Of a stretch of DNA of 64,000 nucleotides, positions 54,332-63,267 are shown one piece after another (within the stretch, counting starts at the first letter, position 1; every line of letters starts with the position of its first letter). The notes beneath the pieces are model-generated. The model was not told the origin of the DNA. It made no database searches and was given only the letters and a program-made list of their open reading frames with translations. The DNA comes from Nitrospirota bacterium (lineage in GTDB: Bacteria; Nitrospirota; UBA9217): contig JALNZF010000011.1 of NCBI GenBank assembly GCA_023229435.1, positions 30,901 to 94,900 on the forward strand, in the 5' to 3' direction. Both the position numbers and the translations under genes were made by a program.

Positions 54332-54360
54332 TTTACATTCATACTACAGTATGTTATCAT
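54332..54360 (+). promoter_or_regulatory. Candidate sigma-70 promoter of the ROK kinase gene
   Basis: TTTACA (54332-54337), a 17-base spacer and TATCAT (54355-54360). Both match consensus in five of six bases, about 50 bases before the GTG start. Confidence 0.6.
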
Positions 54361-54410
54361 GCAAACCTTTACGAATATCCTATGATTTTGCGTAGTTACG
54401 GAGGGCGGGC

Positions 54411-55358
54411 GTGGGCCATGTGGTAATCGGCGTGGACCTCGGCGGGACAAACCTGAGGACTGCGCTCTTAAGCGTTGACGGGGACATCCTCGACAAGCGC
54501 AAAGAGCCCACGAATGCCTCGGATGGCTGGAAACAAGTCGTCGCCCGTCTGGTTGACAATATTACGAAGCAACGGGAGATTGCCGTGCAGCGTGGACTGC
54601 GCGTCAGGGCGGTCGGAGTCGGCGCGCCCGGCGTTATCCTGATGGACAAGGGCGTTGTCGTGAAGTCTCCCAATTTCCCTGACTGGAACAACCTCCCTCT
54701 CAGGGATGAATTGGAAAAGGCGCTCCGCATCCCGGTTGTTATCGAGAACGACGCCAATGCGGCGGCACTTGGAGAACAGTGGCGCGGTGCAGGACGCGGC
54801 ATCAACAGCATGATCCTGTTGACGCTCGGGACGGGCGTGGGCGGCGGGATTGTCCTCGATAATAAGATCTGGCAGGGCGCTGATGGAATGGCAGGGGAGA
54901 TAGGCCACATGACGCTGATCCCTGACGGGCGGCAATGTGGATGCGGCAATACCGGTTGCCTTGAGATGTACGCTTCGGCGAGAGGTATTGTCCAAAGCTA
55001 TCGGGAAGCCTCGGGGATGGTCGAAGCAAATCAGACCTCGGAGGTAACGTCCGCGCAGATCTATCAGGCGGCGCGGAACGGAGAGCCCATCGCCCGGCAG
55101 GTAATGAAGGACATGGGCTCCATGCTCGGCATCGGCATTGCGAATCTGATCAATATTTTTAACCCCAACATGATTGTCATCGGCGGCGGCGTCAAGGATG
55201 CCTGGGATCTTTTCATCGGCGCTACTCATGAGGAGATCATGAAGCGGGCCTTTCAGGTGCCCGCGGAGCGGACCGAGATCGTTCCCTCACTGCTCGGCGA
55301 TGACGCGGGAATGATCGGCGCAGCGGCCGGGGCGTTGCAGAAGATACAGTCAACGTAA
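54411..55358 (+). CDS. ROK-family sugar kinase (glucokinase-type)
   Basis: 315 residues from a GTG start six bases after GGAGG. Phosphate loop VVIGVDLGGTNLRTALL; LTLGTGVGGGIVLDNKIWQGADGMAGEIGHM with the catalytic Asp region; zinc site in CGCGNTGCLEMYAS; and IVIGGGVKDAW. It phosphorylates glucose or a related hexose. A transcriptional-repressor role is unlikely because there is no helix-turn-helix at the N-terminus. Confidence 0.92.
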   Translation: MGHVVIGVDLGGTNLRTALLSVDGDILDKRKEPTNASDGWKQVVARLVDNITKQREIAVQRGLRVRAVGVGAPGVILMDKGVVVKSPNFPDWNNLPLRDELEKALRIPVVIENDANAAALGEQWRGAGRGINSMILLTLGTGVGGGIVLDNKIWQGADGMAGEIGHMTLIPDGRQCGCGNTGCLEMYASARGIVQSYREASGMVEANQTSEVTSAQIYQAARNGEPIARQVMKDMGSMLGIGIANLINIFNPNMIVIGGGVKDAWDLFIGATHEEIMKRAFQVPAERTEIVPSLLGDDAGMIGAAAGALQKIQST

Positions 55359-55395
55359 GGTGACATGCTCCTGAATAAACACCAAACAAAATTCA

Positions 55396-55493
55396 GCCAC
55401 GAAGGCACTAAGACGCGAAGAAAACATGAAGGTCTGCGGAATTAGAAAGGTCTTTTTTAAACGATTTTCTTCGCGCCTTCGCGTCTTTGTGGC
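55396..55493. repeat. Intergenic inverted repeat, GCCACGAAGGC family
   Basis: Left arm GCCACGAAGGCACTAAGACG (55396-55415) and right arm TTCGCGTCTTTGTGGC (55478-55493), with matching GCGAAGAAAA/TTTTCTTCGC inside. It is a known kind of dispersed bacterial repeat, sitting between the ROK kinase gene and lepA. Confidence 0.8.
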
Positions 55494-55552
55494 ATATTTG
55501 GTTCTATGGTATGGGTGATATATCATTTGAGAGTTGGAATTTGAAATAAATT

Positions 55553-57364
55553 ATGGCAAGTACTCATATCAGGAATTTCTGCATCATTGCGCATATCGAC
55601 CACGGCAAGTCAACGCTTGCCGACAGGATCCTCGAATTTACGGGAGCGCTTTCGGACCGGGAGATGTCGGCCGCGGGCAGCAACCAGGTTCTGGACGACA
55701 TGGACCTTGAACGCGAACGCGGCATCACCATCAAGGCCCATGCCGTGCGTCTTACCTATAAGGCTTCAGACGGTCAGGATTATATCCTGAACCTGATCGA
55801 CACGCCGGGTCATGTCGATTTTACCTACGAGGTCTCGCGCAGCATGGCAGCATGTGAAGGCGCGCTCCTCGTGGTGGACGCCTCGCAGGGAGTGGAAGCG
55901 CAGACGCTCGCCAACGCGTATCTTGCGCTCGATCATAACCTCGAGATGATCCCGGTGATCAACAAGATCGATCTTCCGAGCGCAGACATCGAGGAGGCGA
56001 AGCACCAGATCGAAGAGGTCATAGGACTTGACGCTTCAGGCGCTATTTCCGCGAGCGCCAAAGCGGGAATTGGCATCCACGAGATCCTCGAGTCGGTTGT
56101 CAAAAATATCCCGGCGCCTCCCGGAGACCCTGATGCGCCGCTCAAAGCGCTGTTGTTCGACTCCTGGTATGACACGTACCAGGGGGTGGTCATTCTGGTC
56201 CGGGTAGTGGACGGCGTTGTGCGTCCAAAGCAGAAGATCAGGCTGTTCTCGAATTCCGCGGTCTACGAAGTGCAGTCCGTCGGGGTGTTCACACCGAAGA
56301 TGCAGCCGACAACGGAATTGTCCCCGGGTGAGGTGGGCTGCATCATCGCCGGCATCAAGCGGGTTGCGGATGCCAAGATCGGTGATACGGTCATGGACGC
56401 TGATCGACCGGCGGACGCGCCGCTCCCGGGGTACAAAGACGTAAAGCCCATGGTCTTCGCCGGCATCTACCCGGTGGACAGTGACGGTTATGCCGATTTG
56501 CGTGACGCCCTTGAAAAACTGCGTTTGAATGACGCTTCGTTCACCTATGAACCGGAAACCTCGCTTGCCCTCGGGTTCGGTTTCCGGTGCGGTTTTCTCG
56601 GCCTTCTGCACATGGATATCGTAAAGGAACGGCTCGAGCGGGAGTTCAAACTCGATCTGATCCCTACAGCGCCTACGGTTGTTTACCGGGTGACCAGGAA
56701 CGACGGCACCATCATGATGGTGGACAATCCCGCCAAGATGCCGGACATCCAGGATATCCAGCGCATCGAGGAGCCGATGATCGTGGCCTCGCTCATCACG
56801 CCGGAGCAGTACGTGGGGTCGCTGATCGCATTGTGTCAGGAGCGGCGGGGCAACCAGCGGGAGATCGAGTATATCACCAAGGACCGTGTGCGGATCACCT
56901 ATGATCTTCCCTTGAACGAGATCGTGATGGACTTCTATGACCGGCTCAAATCACTGACCAAGGGATATGCCTCGCTTGATTATGAACTGTCGGGCTATAG
57001 TGAGTCCGATCTCGTTAAGCTCGATGTGCTGATGAACGGGGAACCCGTGGACGCCTTGTCGCTCATCACCCATCGCGACAAGGCCGCGATCCGCGGCAGG
57101 CAGCTTGCGGAGAAGCTCAAGGAAGTGATCCCGCGACAGTTGTATGAGGTGATCATCCAGGCTGCGATCGGCGCAAAGATCATTTCCCGTGAAACGGTCA
57201 GAGCGCTGCGCAAGGACGTTACCGCGAAGTGCTACGGCGGAGACATTACCCGAAAACGCAAACTTCTGGAAAAACAGAAGGAAGGCAAAAAACGGATGAA
57301 GCAGGTCGGCAGCGTCGAACTTCCGCAGGAGGCGTTCCTGGCGGTTCTGAAAGTGGGAGAATGA
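55553..57364 (+). CDS. lepA: Elongation factor 4 (LepA)
   Basis: 603 residues of the back-translocating/ribosome-biogenesis GTPase. GTPase motifs AHIDHGKSTLADR, RERGITIKA, DTPGHVDF and NKIDLPSAD are intact. Then come domain II, the EF-G-like domains and the LepA-specific C-terminal domain with SGYSESDLVKLDVLMNGEPVDALS and RKRKLLEKQKEGKKRM. Full family length. It is followed by lepB, the usual partner. Confidence 0.98.
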   Translation: MASTHIRNFCIIAHIDHGKSTLADRILEFTGALSDREMSAAGSNQVLDDMDLERERGITIKAHAVRLTYKASDGQDYILNLIDTPGHVDFTYEVSRSMAACEGALLVVDASQGVEAQTLANAYLALDHNLEMIPVINKIDLPSADIEEAKHQIEEVIGLDASGAISASAKAGIGIHEILESVVKNIPAPPGDPDAPLKALLFDSWYDTYQGVVILVRVVDGVVRPKQKIRLFSNSAVYEVQSVGVFTPKMQPTTELSPGEVGCIIAGIKRVADAKIGDTVMDADRPADAPLPGYKDVKPMVFAGIYPVDSDGYADLRDALEKLRLNDASFTYEPETSLALGFGFRCGFLGLLHMDIVKERLEREFKLDLIPTAPTVVYRVTRNDGTIMMVDNPAKMPDIQDIQRIEEPMIVASLITPEQYVGSLIALCQERRGNQREIEYITKDRVRITYDLPLNEIVMDFYDRLKSLTKGYASLDYELSGYSESDLVKLDVLMNGEPVDALSLITHRDKAAIRGRQLAEKLKEVIPRQLYEVIIQAAIGAKIISRETVRALRKDVTAKCYGGDITRKRKLLEKQKEGKKRMKQVGSVELPQEAFLAVLKVGE

Positions 57365-57399
57365 CCATAAAAATGCAAAATGAAAAATGTAAAATGCAG

Positions 57400-57514
57400 G
57401 TAACTACTCAGGTCCAAATATTGTCCGCAGATTACGCAGATTGCACAGATTAAATCGAACCCGATTTGTTTTAAAAAAATCTGTGTCCATCTGCGAAATC
57501 TGCGGATAAAAAGG
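57400..57514. repeat. Inverted copy A of a 110-base dispersed repeat
   Basis: It begins GTAACTACTCAGG and ends TCTGCGGATAAAAAGG, with its own internal palindrome (GCAGATTACGCAGATT..AATCTG). Its reverse complement matches 59676-59785 along the whole length. Just upstream (57370-57400) lies a short AAAATGxAAAATG-type repeat. Confidence 0.85.
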
Positions 57515-57548
57515 GCTTTTGCATTGAGAATATGTTTTTAGAGGAGTC

Positions 57549-58259
57549 ATGATGACGGAACAACAGCAACAAGGAGTGAAACACAAATCATTTTACAAGG
57601 AATGGATTGAACCGTTTCTCATCGCGGCGGTCGTGGCTTTATTCATTCGACAGTTCGTGGTCGAGGCATTCAAGATACCGTCGGGATCGATGATACCGAC
57701 GCTCGACATCGGCGATCACCTGCTGGTGAACAAGTTCATCTACGGACCGCGGATACCCTTTACGGATATCAGGATATTCACCTGGAAAGAGCCGAAGCGC
57801 GGCGAGATCATCGTATTCAAATATCCGGAGAACGAATCGAAGAACTTCATTAAACGAATTGTCGGCCTCCCGGGAGACAAGATCGAGATCAAAAAGGGGA
57901 TCCTGTTCATCAATGACCAGCCGGTGCAGGTCATCGCGCAAGGTGTATTCACGGAAAAAGAACAGGCCGACGCTTCGTCTTATTATGAAAAGCCGAAGCT
58001 GCTTGAAGAACAACTGGGCGTCGTTAAACACAACATTTTATATCTTCGCGACCAGTCGAATTATGATTTTCCTCCAAAACTGGTGCCGGCCGAATCGGTA
58101 TTTGTAATGGGAGATAACCGCGATAACAGCCAGGACAGCCGGGTCTGGGGTTTCGTGAAGTATGAAAAAATCATCGGCCGGGCGCTCATCATCTACTGGT
58201 CATGGGATGGGGACGATCGCTGGCTAAGGTGGGAGCGGATAGGGACGCTGATTCGATAA
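57549..58259 (+). CDS. lepB: Signal peptidase I
   Basis: 236 residues. An N-terminal membrane span (IEPFLIAAVVALFIRQFVV), then the catalytic Ser in FKIPSGSMIPTL, the general-base Lys in FIKRIVGLPGD and the late GDNRDNSQDSRVWGFV box. It cleaves Sec/Tat signal peptides at the periplasmic face. GAGGAG precedes the ATG. It follows lepA, separated by a repeat copy, and is followed by a DUF4845-like gene. Confidence 0.96.
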   Translation: MMTEQQQQGVKHKSFYKEWIEPFLIAAVVALFIRQFVVEAFKIPSGSMIPTLDIGDHLLVNKFIYGPRIPFTDIRIFTWKEPKRGEIIVFKYPENESKNFIKRIVGLPGDKIEIKKGILFINDQPVQVIAQGVFTEKEQADASSYYEKPKLLEEQLGVVKHNILYLRDQSNYDFPPKLVPAESVFVMGDNRDNSQDSRVWGFVKYEKIIGRALIIYWSWDGDDRWLRWERIGTLIR

Positions 58260-58276
58260 AGAAGGAGGAAACGAAA

Positions 58277-58672
58277 TTGCCAAATCCAGCAAGGGACAGC
58301 GGGATGGTCAGTTTTAAGGTTTTATTTATTCTGCTGATTCTCTTTATTATCATTCATATCGGAGTCAAAGTAACGCCGCTCTATATTGATGCCGAAGCGA
58401 TGAAGGATGAAATGTCCGCCATGGCCCGTTTTGCGCAGACAACGAAAGACGAGGAAATACTGTCTGATCTCGTAAAAAAGGCGAAGGACCTTGACCTTCC
58501 GCTCGGACCGGAAGATTTTAAACTGCTGCGTGATGATGCTTCGCGTCGGATGAAGATCGGCACGGCGTGGGATGTGGAGCTTCATTTCTTTTTTGACATC
58601 TATCCGCCGTACACCGCCAGGACCTTTCATTTTACGCCGATCGTCGAGGAGGATTATGCGAGAAAGTTCTGA
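58277..58672 (+). CDS. DUF4845-like single-span membrane protein
   Basis: 131 residues from a TTG start eight bases after AAGGAGG (58262-58268); longer starts overlap lepB with no ribosome site. One membrane span (FKVLFILLILFIIIHIGVKV), then PLYIDAEAMKDEMSAMA and a small beta domain. The position right after lepB is where DUF4845 genes sit in betaproteobacteria, and the span plus V-P-L-Y-I pattern agrees. Function unknown. Confidence 0.65.
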   Translation: MPNPARDSGMVSFKVLFILLILFIIIHIGVKVTPLYIDAEAMKDEMSAMARFAQTTKDEEILSDLVKKAKDLDLPLGPEDFKLLRDDASRRMKIGTAWDVELHFFFDIYPPYTARTFHFTPIVEEDYARKF

Positions 58673-58741
58673 TGCGGCGCGGGACCGTTTGACATTGCGG
58701 ATATCGAAGCGTACACTACGTTCAGCCAGGGTGAATGAACG

Positions 58742-59623
58742 ATGATACGCAGCATGACGGGATATGGACGGATGGAAGCGGGCGATGCAGGCAGTCACTT
58801 TTCCCTGGAGATCCGTTCGCTGAACAACCGTTATCTCGATATCCAGATAAAGATGCCCCGAGGGCTTGCGGTGCTGGAGTCGCGGGTTAAAAAGACCATC
58901 CAGGAACGTTTTTCCCGGGGACGGTTTGATGTCTCCATTATCCGGAACAGCGAGCACGAGCGCGGCGGCAGGCTTGTCGTGAACGAGGCATTGGCAGCGC
59001 AGTACATCGGGATACTGGAGGACCTCAAAAAACGGTTCGAGTTGAGCGGAGGGGTGGATCTCTCGCTGGTGGCTGGTTTGACGGACCTCATCACGATGAC
59101 CGAGGAAAAGGATGACCCGGAGAACCTGTGGCAGATTTTGTCAAAAGGACTGACGCAGGCGCTTGACGAACTCGATCGGATGCGTCGTGAAGAGGGTGCT
59201 CTTCTGGCGCAGGATATCGGGGAGCGTCTTAATACCGTAGATCGAACGGGCCTGGCCATCCGTGCCCAGGTTCCGGTGAGCGTCGAAAACACGCGCAAGC
59301 GAATGACGGAAACCCTGAACAGGCTGCTGAACGAACAACCTGATCCGCTCAGGCTGGCGCAGGAAATAGCGGTCCTCGCGGAGCGTACGGACGTTACTGA
59401 GGAGCTCACCCGCCTGGAGTGCCACATGACGCAATTGCGGTCATTGCTGGGCGGTTCCTCGCATGAAGCAGTGGGCAGGAAACTTGATTTTCTGCTGCAG
59501 GAGATGGGAAGAGAAGTGAACACCATCGCATCCAAGGCAATGGACGCGCAGATATCCATGGATGTGGTGAACGTAAAGGCCGAGCTGGAAAAAATTCGCG
59601 AACAGGTCCAGAACATCGAATAA
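58742..59623 (+). CDS. yicC: YicC-family endoribonuclease-like protein
   Basis: 293 residues with the family's start MIRSMTGYGRMEA, EIRSLNNRYLDIQIKMPR, the middle DPLRLAQEIAVLAERTDVTEELTRL and the end LDFLLQEMGREVNTIASKA. YicC proteins are stress-linked and have been reported as RNA-cleaving. Precedes remA-gmk-rpoZ in an order common to Desulfobacterota, Nitrospirota and Firmicutes. Confidence 0.95.
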   Translation: MIRSMTGYGRMEAGDAGSHFSLEIRSLNNRYLDIQIKMPRGLAVLESRVKKTIQERFSRGRFDVSIIRNSEHERGGRLVVNEALAAQYIGILEDLKKRFELSGGVDLSLVAGLTDLITMTEEKDDPENLWQILSKGLTQALDELDRMRREEGALLAQDIGERLNTVDRTGLAIRAQVPVSVENTRKRMTETLNRLLNEQPDPLRLAQEIAVLAERTDVTEELTRLECHMTQLRSLLGGSSHEAVGRKLDFLLQEMGREVNTIASKAMDAQISMDVVNVKAELEKIREQVQNIE

Positions 59624-59675
59624 TGGCAATTACTCAGCACCTCTGAAACCAGAAGGGTGTTACAACAAATAAGGA

Positions 59676-59785
59676 CCTTTTTATCCGCAGATTTCGCAGA
59701 TGGACGCAGATTTTAATAAATCAGGTTCGATTTAATCAGTGAAATCTGCGCAATCTGCGGACAATATTTTGACCTGAGTAGTTAC
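59676..59785. repeat. Inverted copy B of the 110-base dispersed repeat
   Basis: It begins CCTTTTTATCCGCAGATTTC and ends GACCTGAGTAGTTAC. It is the inverse of 57400-57514, so the pair encloses lepB, the DUF4845-like gene and yicC. Confidence 0.85.
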
Positions 59786-59794
59786 AAATAATGT

Positions 59795-60046
59795 ATGCTA
59801 AACAACCTCGTTAATATCGGATACGGCAACATGGTGATGGCGACAAAGGTCGTGGCGGTCCTCTCTCCCGACTCGGCTCCCATGCGGCGGCTCAAGGACG
59901 AAGCGAAGGAACAGAAGCGGCTGCTCGATGCCACGCAGGGGAGAAAGACGCGGGCGATCATTATCACCGACAGCGACCATGTCATTCTCTCCGCGGTGCA
60001 GGTTGAGACCCTGATGCAGAGATTTTCCAGCGGGAGTGAAACGTGA
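59795..60046 (+). CDS. remA: RemA/DUF370 family regulatory protein
   Basis: 83 residues with LVNIGYGNMVMATKVVAVLSPDSAPMRRL and TQGRKTRAIIITDSDHVILSAVQ, the DUF370 signature. In Bacillus RemA is a DNA-binding activator of matrix genes; in this lineage the role is inferred. The stop overlaps the GTG start of gmk (GTGA). Confidence 0.92.
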   Translation: MLNNLVNIGYGNMVMATKVVAVLSPDSAPMRRLKDEAKEQKRLLDATQGRKTRAIIITDSDHVILSAVQVETLMQRFSSGSET

Positions 60047-60651
60047 AGAGAAAACAAGGACTGTTGTTCGTGGTTTCAGCCCCGTCGGGCGCGGGCAAGA
60101 CGAGCCTGTGCCGGGCCATTACCGACTCGCTGGAGAAACTTGCCCATTCGGTTTCCCATACCACGCGCAAACCGCGGTCCGGCGAGATCGACGGGAGGGA
60201 CTACTATTTCGTGAGCCAGGAACGTTTCCGGGAGATGATCCAGGCAGGCGATTTCGCGGAATGGGCGGAGGTCCACGAGAACCTCTACGGGACGTCACGG
60301 AGGGTGCTTGATGTCATGGTCTCTAAGGGTCGTGATGTGATCCTCGATATCGATACGCAGGGGGCAAAACAGATCAGGGAAAAATATGATACCGCGGTGT
60401 ACATCTTTATCATGCCGCCGTCGCTCGATATCCTCGAGGAACGGCTCAGAAACCGCAAGTCGGACAACGAGGACGAGATCAGGAAGCGGATGCAGCGGTC
60501 GCGCGAAGAGATCAGGGACTATGCGATGTACGACTACCTTATTGTCAACCGGGATTTTGACAGCGCGCTCGTTGAACTGCGCTCCATTATCATTGCGGAA
60601 CGGTGCCGCATCCGGCTTATGGATACCACGTGGATCGAAGGAATATTTTGA
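60043..60651 (+). CDS. gmk: Guanylate kinase
   Basis: 202 residues. P-loop VVSAPSGAGKTSLCRA, GMP-binding SHTTRKPRSGEIDGRDYYFV, FAEWAEVHENLYGTSR, and the lid with LEERLRNRKSDNEDEIRKRM. It makes GDP from GMP. The GTG start is coupled to remA. Confidence 0.97.
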   Translation: MKRKQGLLFVVSAPSGAGKTSLCRAITDSLEKLAHSVSHTTRKPRSGEIDGRDYYFVSQERFREMIQAGDFAEWAEVHENLYGTSRRVLDVMVSKGRDVILDIDTQGAKQIREKYDTAVYIFIMPPSLDILEERLRNRKSDNEDEIRKRMQRSREEIRDYAMYDYLIVNRDFDSALVELRSIIIAERCRIRLMDTTWIEGIF

Positions 60652-60682
60652 TTATCAAACAAGGATTAGGGATGATAACTGC

Positions 60683-60770
60683 AATCACAGAGTTCACTGA
60701 GAAAATAAGGTGAGTTTTTATTTCCGAACGTACGAAAGTAGAATTCATTTCTCCGTGCTCTCTGTGGTTA
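60683..60770. repeat. Intergenic inverted repeat, CACAGAG family
   Basis: Left arm AATCACAGAGTTCACTGAGA (60683-60702) and right arm TTCTCCGTGCTCTCTGTGGTT (positions 60749-60769), about 45 bases apart. It lies between gmk and rpoZ. Confidence 0.75.
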
Positions 60771-60809
60771 ATTATTGACATTACGACTTACAATTCGAGG
60801 AGGTGTACG

Positions 60810-61241
60810 ATGCAAAAAGCAGCAGAAGACCTGATTTCTCTCCCCATCGAGATGAATGACAAGATTTCCGACACAAAATTCCGTTTGGTGCACATCGCGT
60901 CCCAGCGGGTGAGACAGCTCTCCGCCGGAGCACCGATGGAGGTTTCTACGAATTCCATCAAGGATACGACCATTGCACTGGAAGAGGCAGTCGCGGGAAA
61001 GTTCAAGGTCATCATCGGAGAAGCGGCCAATGTGGCCAAGGAAGAGTTCCGCAAGCGTGAAGAACGCGCACGGGCGGATGCGCAGCTTTCGGCCAAGGAA
61101 GAGGAGATCCGCAAAGAGCTCAGCGCCTATCTTTCCGAGTCTGCGGAGGAAGAGGGGGCTGAAGAGGAGCCTGAAGGAGATGGCCTCGGCGAAGAAGAGA
61201 TGGACGAGAAACCTGAAGATACGGGAACGAGCGAGGAATAG
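60810..61241 (+). CDS. rpoZ: RNA polymerase omega subunit with acidic tail
   Basis: 143 residues. The N-terminal 75 carry the omega fold (SDTKFRLVHIASQRVRQLSAG, TTIALEEAVAGKF). The rest is charged, with a Glu-rich tail (EEEGAEEEPEGDGLGEEEMD), longer than the usual omega of about 70-90 residues. It stabilises beta' and assists assembly. Located between gmk and coaBC, as in related genomes. Confidence 0.93.
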   Translation: MQKAAEDLISLPIEMNDKISDTKFRLVHIASQRVRQLSAGAPMEVSTNSIKDTTIALEEAVAGKFKVIIGEAANVAKEEFRKREERARADAQLSAKEEEIRKELSAYLSESAEEEGAEEEPEGDGLGEEEMDEKPEDTGTSEE

Positions 61242-61253
61242 GGAGTCTCAGGC

Positions 61254-62486
61254 GTGGAGGAGAACCTTTTATCAGGGAAACGGATTCTGCTCGGCGTGAC
61301 CGGCAGCATCGCGGCATACAAGGCGGTAGACCTGCTGCGAAGGCTGACGGAGCAGGGCGCCGAGGTGCGTGTCGCGATGACAACGTGCGCGGAGAAATTC
61401 GTGTCCCGGCTGACTTTTGAGACACTCTCCCGCAGACCGGTATTATTCGATGAGTTTACAGGCGGAAACCAGGCCACCATCGGACACATCGGGATCACCG
61501 ATGGTCTGGACCTCGCGCTCGTCGCTCCGGCCACGGCGAACATCATCGGCAAGATCGCCGCAGGCATTGCGGACGATGCCTTGACGTCGGCCCTGATGGC
61601 AATCGATTGTCCGCTCCTTATCGCGCCCGCCATGAATGACCGTATGTACCGTAATCCCCGGCTCCAGAGAAACATTGCGGTCCTGAAGGATAGCGGCGTG
61701 CGGTTTGTCGAACCCGGTACCGGCAGCCTTGCCTGCGGCACCGAGGGTAAGGGCAGGCTTGCGGATATAGGGCTGATCATCCAGGAGCTTGCCGTTTGCT
61801 TGACGCAAAAAGACCTTGCGGGAAAGACCGTGCTGGTAACAGCGGGACCGACCCGCGAGTTTATTGACGCGGTCCGCTTTATCAGTAATCCCTCAACAGG
61901 GAAGATGGGGTATGCGCTTGCCGCTGCGGCACGGGACCGGGGCGCTGAGGTGATCCTGATAACCGGCCCCACCCAGCTTGCGCCGCCATGGGGAATGAAA
62001 GTGGTTTCCGTGGTCAGCGCCGGGGACATGCATCGTGCGGTGACGGAGCATCTTGACCGCAGCCATATCGTCATCATGGCCGCCGCGGTTTCTGATTTCA
62101 AGCCTCTCCGGACATCGGACCATAAAATTAAAAAAGAAGACGCGGCCCAAACCCTCGAGCTTGGACGGACCGAAGATATCCTGCTCGAACTTGGCAAGGC
62201 GGGAGGAAAGCGTCTGCTGATAGGTTTTGCCGCTGAAACGGACAACATTGAACAGAACGCCCTGAAAAAACTGAAAGACAAACATCTTGATATGATCGTT
62301 GTCAATGACCTGCTCCGGAACGGATCGGGATTCGGCGTTGATACGAACGCCGTGACGATCATTGACCGGTCAGGGAAGAGGACCGAAGTGCCGACCATGC
62401 CGAAAACGGCCGTTGCCTCTTCGATCATGAACGCCGTCAGTGAATTTTTAAAGAAACAGAATCCCCAGGAACCAACGGCCCCATAG
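61254..62486 (+). CDS. coaBC: Bifunctional phosphopantothenoylcysteine decarboxylase/synthetase
   Basis: 410 residues. The N-terminal CoaC half has ILLGVTGSIAAYKAVDLLRRL, APATANIIGKIAAGIADD and APAMNDRMYRNP. The C-terminal CoaB half has VTAGPTREFIDAVRFISNPSTGKMGYALA, AAAVSDFKP and VVNDLLRNGSGFG. It performs two steps of CoA synthesis. GTG start; last of the housekeeping run. CoA supply is also what the PPTase and CoA-transferases of the biosynthetic operon draw on. Confidence 0.96.
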   Translation: MEENLLSGKRILLGVTGSIAAYKAVDLLRRLTEQGAEVRVAMTTCAEKFVSRLTFETLSRRPVLFDEFTGGNQATIGHIGITDGLDLALVAPATANIIGKIAAGIADDALTSALMAIDCPLLIAPAMNDRMYRNPRLQRNIAVLKDSGVRFVEPGTGSLACGTEGKGRLADIGLIIQELAVCLTQKDLAGKTVLVTAGPTREFIDAVRFISNPSTGKMGYALAAAARDRGAEVILITGPTQLAPPWGMKVVSVVSAGDMHRAVTEHLDRSHIVIMAAAVSDFKPLRTSDHKIKKEDAAQTLELGRTEDILLELGKAGGKRLLIGFAAETDNIEQNALKKLKDKHLDMIVVNDLLRNGSGFGVDTNAVTIIDRSGKRTEVPTMPKTAVASSIMNAVSEFLKKQNPQEPTAP

Positions 62487-62648
62487 TTTTTTTGATGTTA
62501 CTCATTTCGTAATCGCCCTGCCTTGTTATCCCTTCTTTTTATTTTCCCAGAGACGTAATGCCAAAAGCATGAATGTCTTTGACAAAGCCCTTCGTTTATA
62601 GTACCTTAGCAGCCAGAAACCCCACCTATGCATATACAACACAAAGAG

Positions 62649-62729
62649 CCTGCCCCGTTTGTGGCGTAGCCACTTTCGGGGGGCAGGGGAAAAGAATCGA
62701 AAGAATGGTATCGCAAAATGCGATACCAT
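62649..62729. repeat. Two strong hairpins at the island edge
   Basis: First, CCTGCCCC (62649-62656) pairs with GGGGCAGG (62680-62687) around an inner perfect GTGGC-GTA-GCCAC. Second, the perfect 11-base ATGGTATCGCA-AAA-TGCGATACCAT (62705-62729). There is no T tract after either. They lie in the gap between coaBC and the remnants downstream; nothing else is seen in that gap. Confidence 0.7.
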
Positions 62730-62778
62730 CGTGTAAATGTAAACATCTTGGAGGGTTTCGGCCCTATGTCTTCACAGA

Positions 62779-63093
62779 TTGTGCAACAGTATAGACCCCA
62801 ATAAGTTCCTGAGAAATTGGATTGTCGGGTGCCATATTTTTGAGTATGAACAGGGCGGCCTTGATCGGGTTGCCTATGGTGAAAAGATGCTTGAGCGTCT
62901 ATCGGCGACGCTGCAGAGAAATGGAGTGACGAGGGCTGAGGAACGTGAACTGCGTCGCTACCGGCAATTTTACCAAAGCTATCCCCAAATTCGGGATTCA
63001 CTGACTCCCGAATTACGGAAGCGCCTACCCGGTTCAGCAGCGGTTCAGCAGCGGCCTGGAATCATTGGACGTGTCTACTTAATTACCAAATGA
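62779..63093 (+). pseudogene. Truncated DUF1016 (YhcG-type) N-terminal domain
   Basis: 104 codons. RNWIVGCHIFEYEQGGLDRV, AYGEKMLERLSATLQRNGVT and RRYRQFYQSYPQIRDSLTPEL match the helical DUF1016 N-terminal domain of proteins that are normally about 350 residues with a C-terminal nuclease domain. The first helices are missing, the nuclease half is absent, and the start codon is TTG with no ribosome site. I read it as a remnant. Confidence 0.7.
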
Positions 63094-63111
63094 CATAAAA
63101 GTAGTGACCCT

Positions 63112-63267
63112 ATGGGCTCGGCAGAACAACATCGGATTTTGGCGAAGGTGGACGAACTGATGAAGCTGTGCGATGAGTTGGAATCCCGTATCACGACTAC
63201 CTCGATCTTCCGCCGCCAACTCCTTGAAGCCACGTTGGAAGATACTATTGAGGGTAAACCGGTATGA
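63112..63267 (+). pseudogene. HsdS C-terminal fragment (type I restriction specificity subunit)
   Basis: 51 codons: MGSAEQHRILAKVDELMKLC then DELES..RRQLLEATLED. This is the conserved C-terminal helix of HsdS proteins, normally preceded by a PLPPLAEQHR block and a protein of about 400 residues. Only the tail is left. The stop overlaps the next start (ATGA). Confidence 0.75.
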
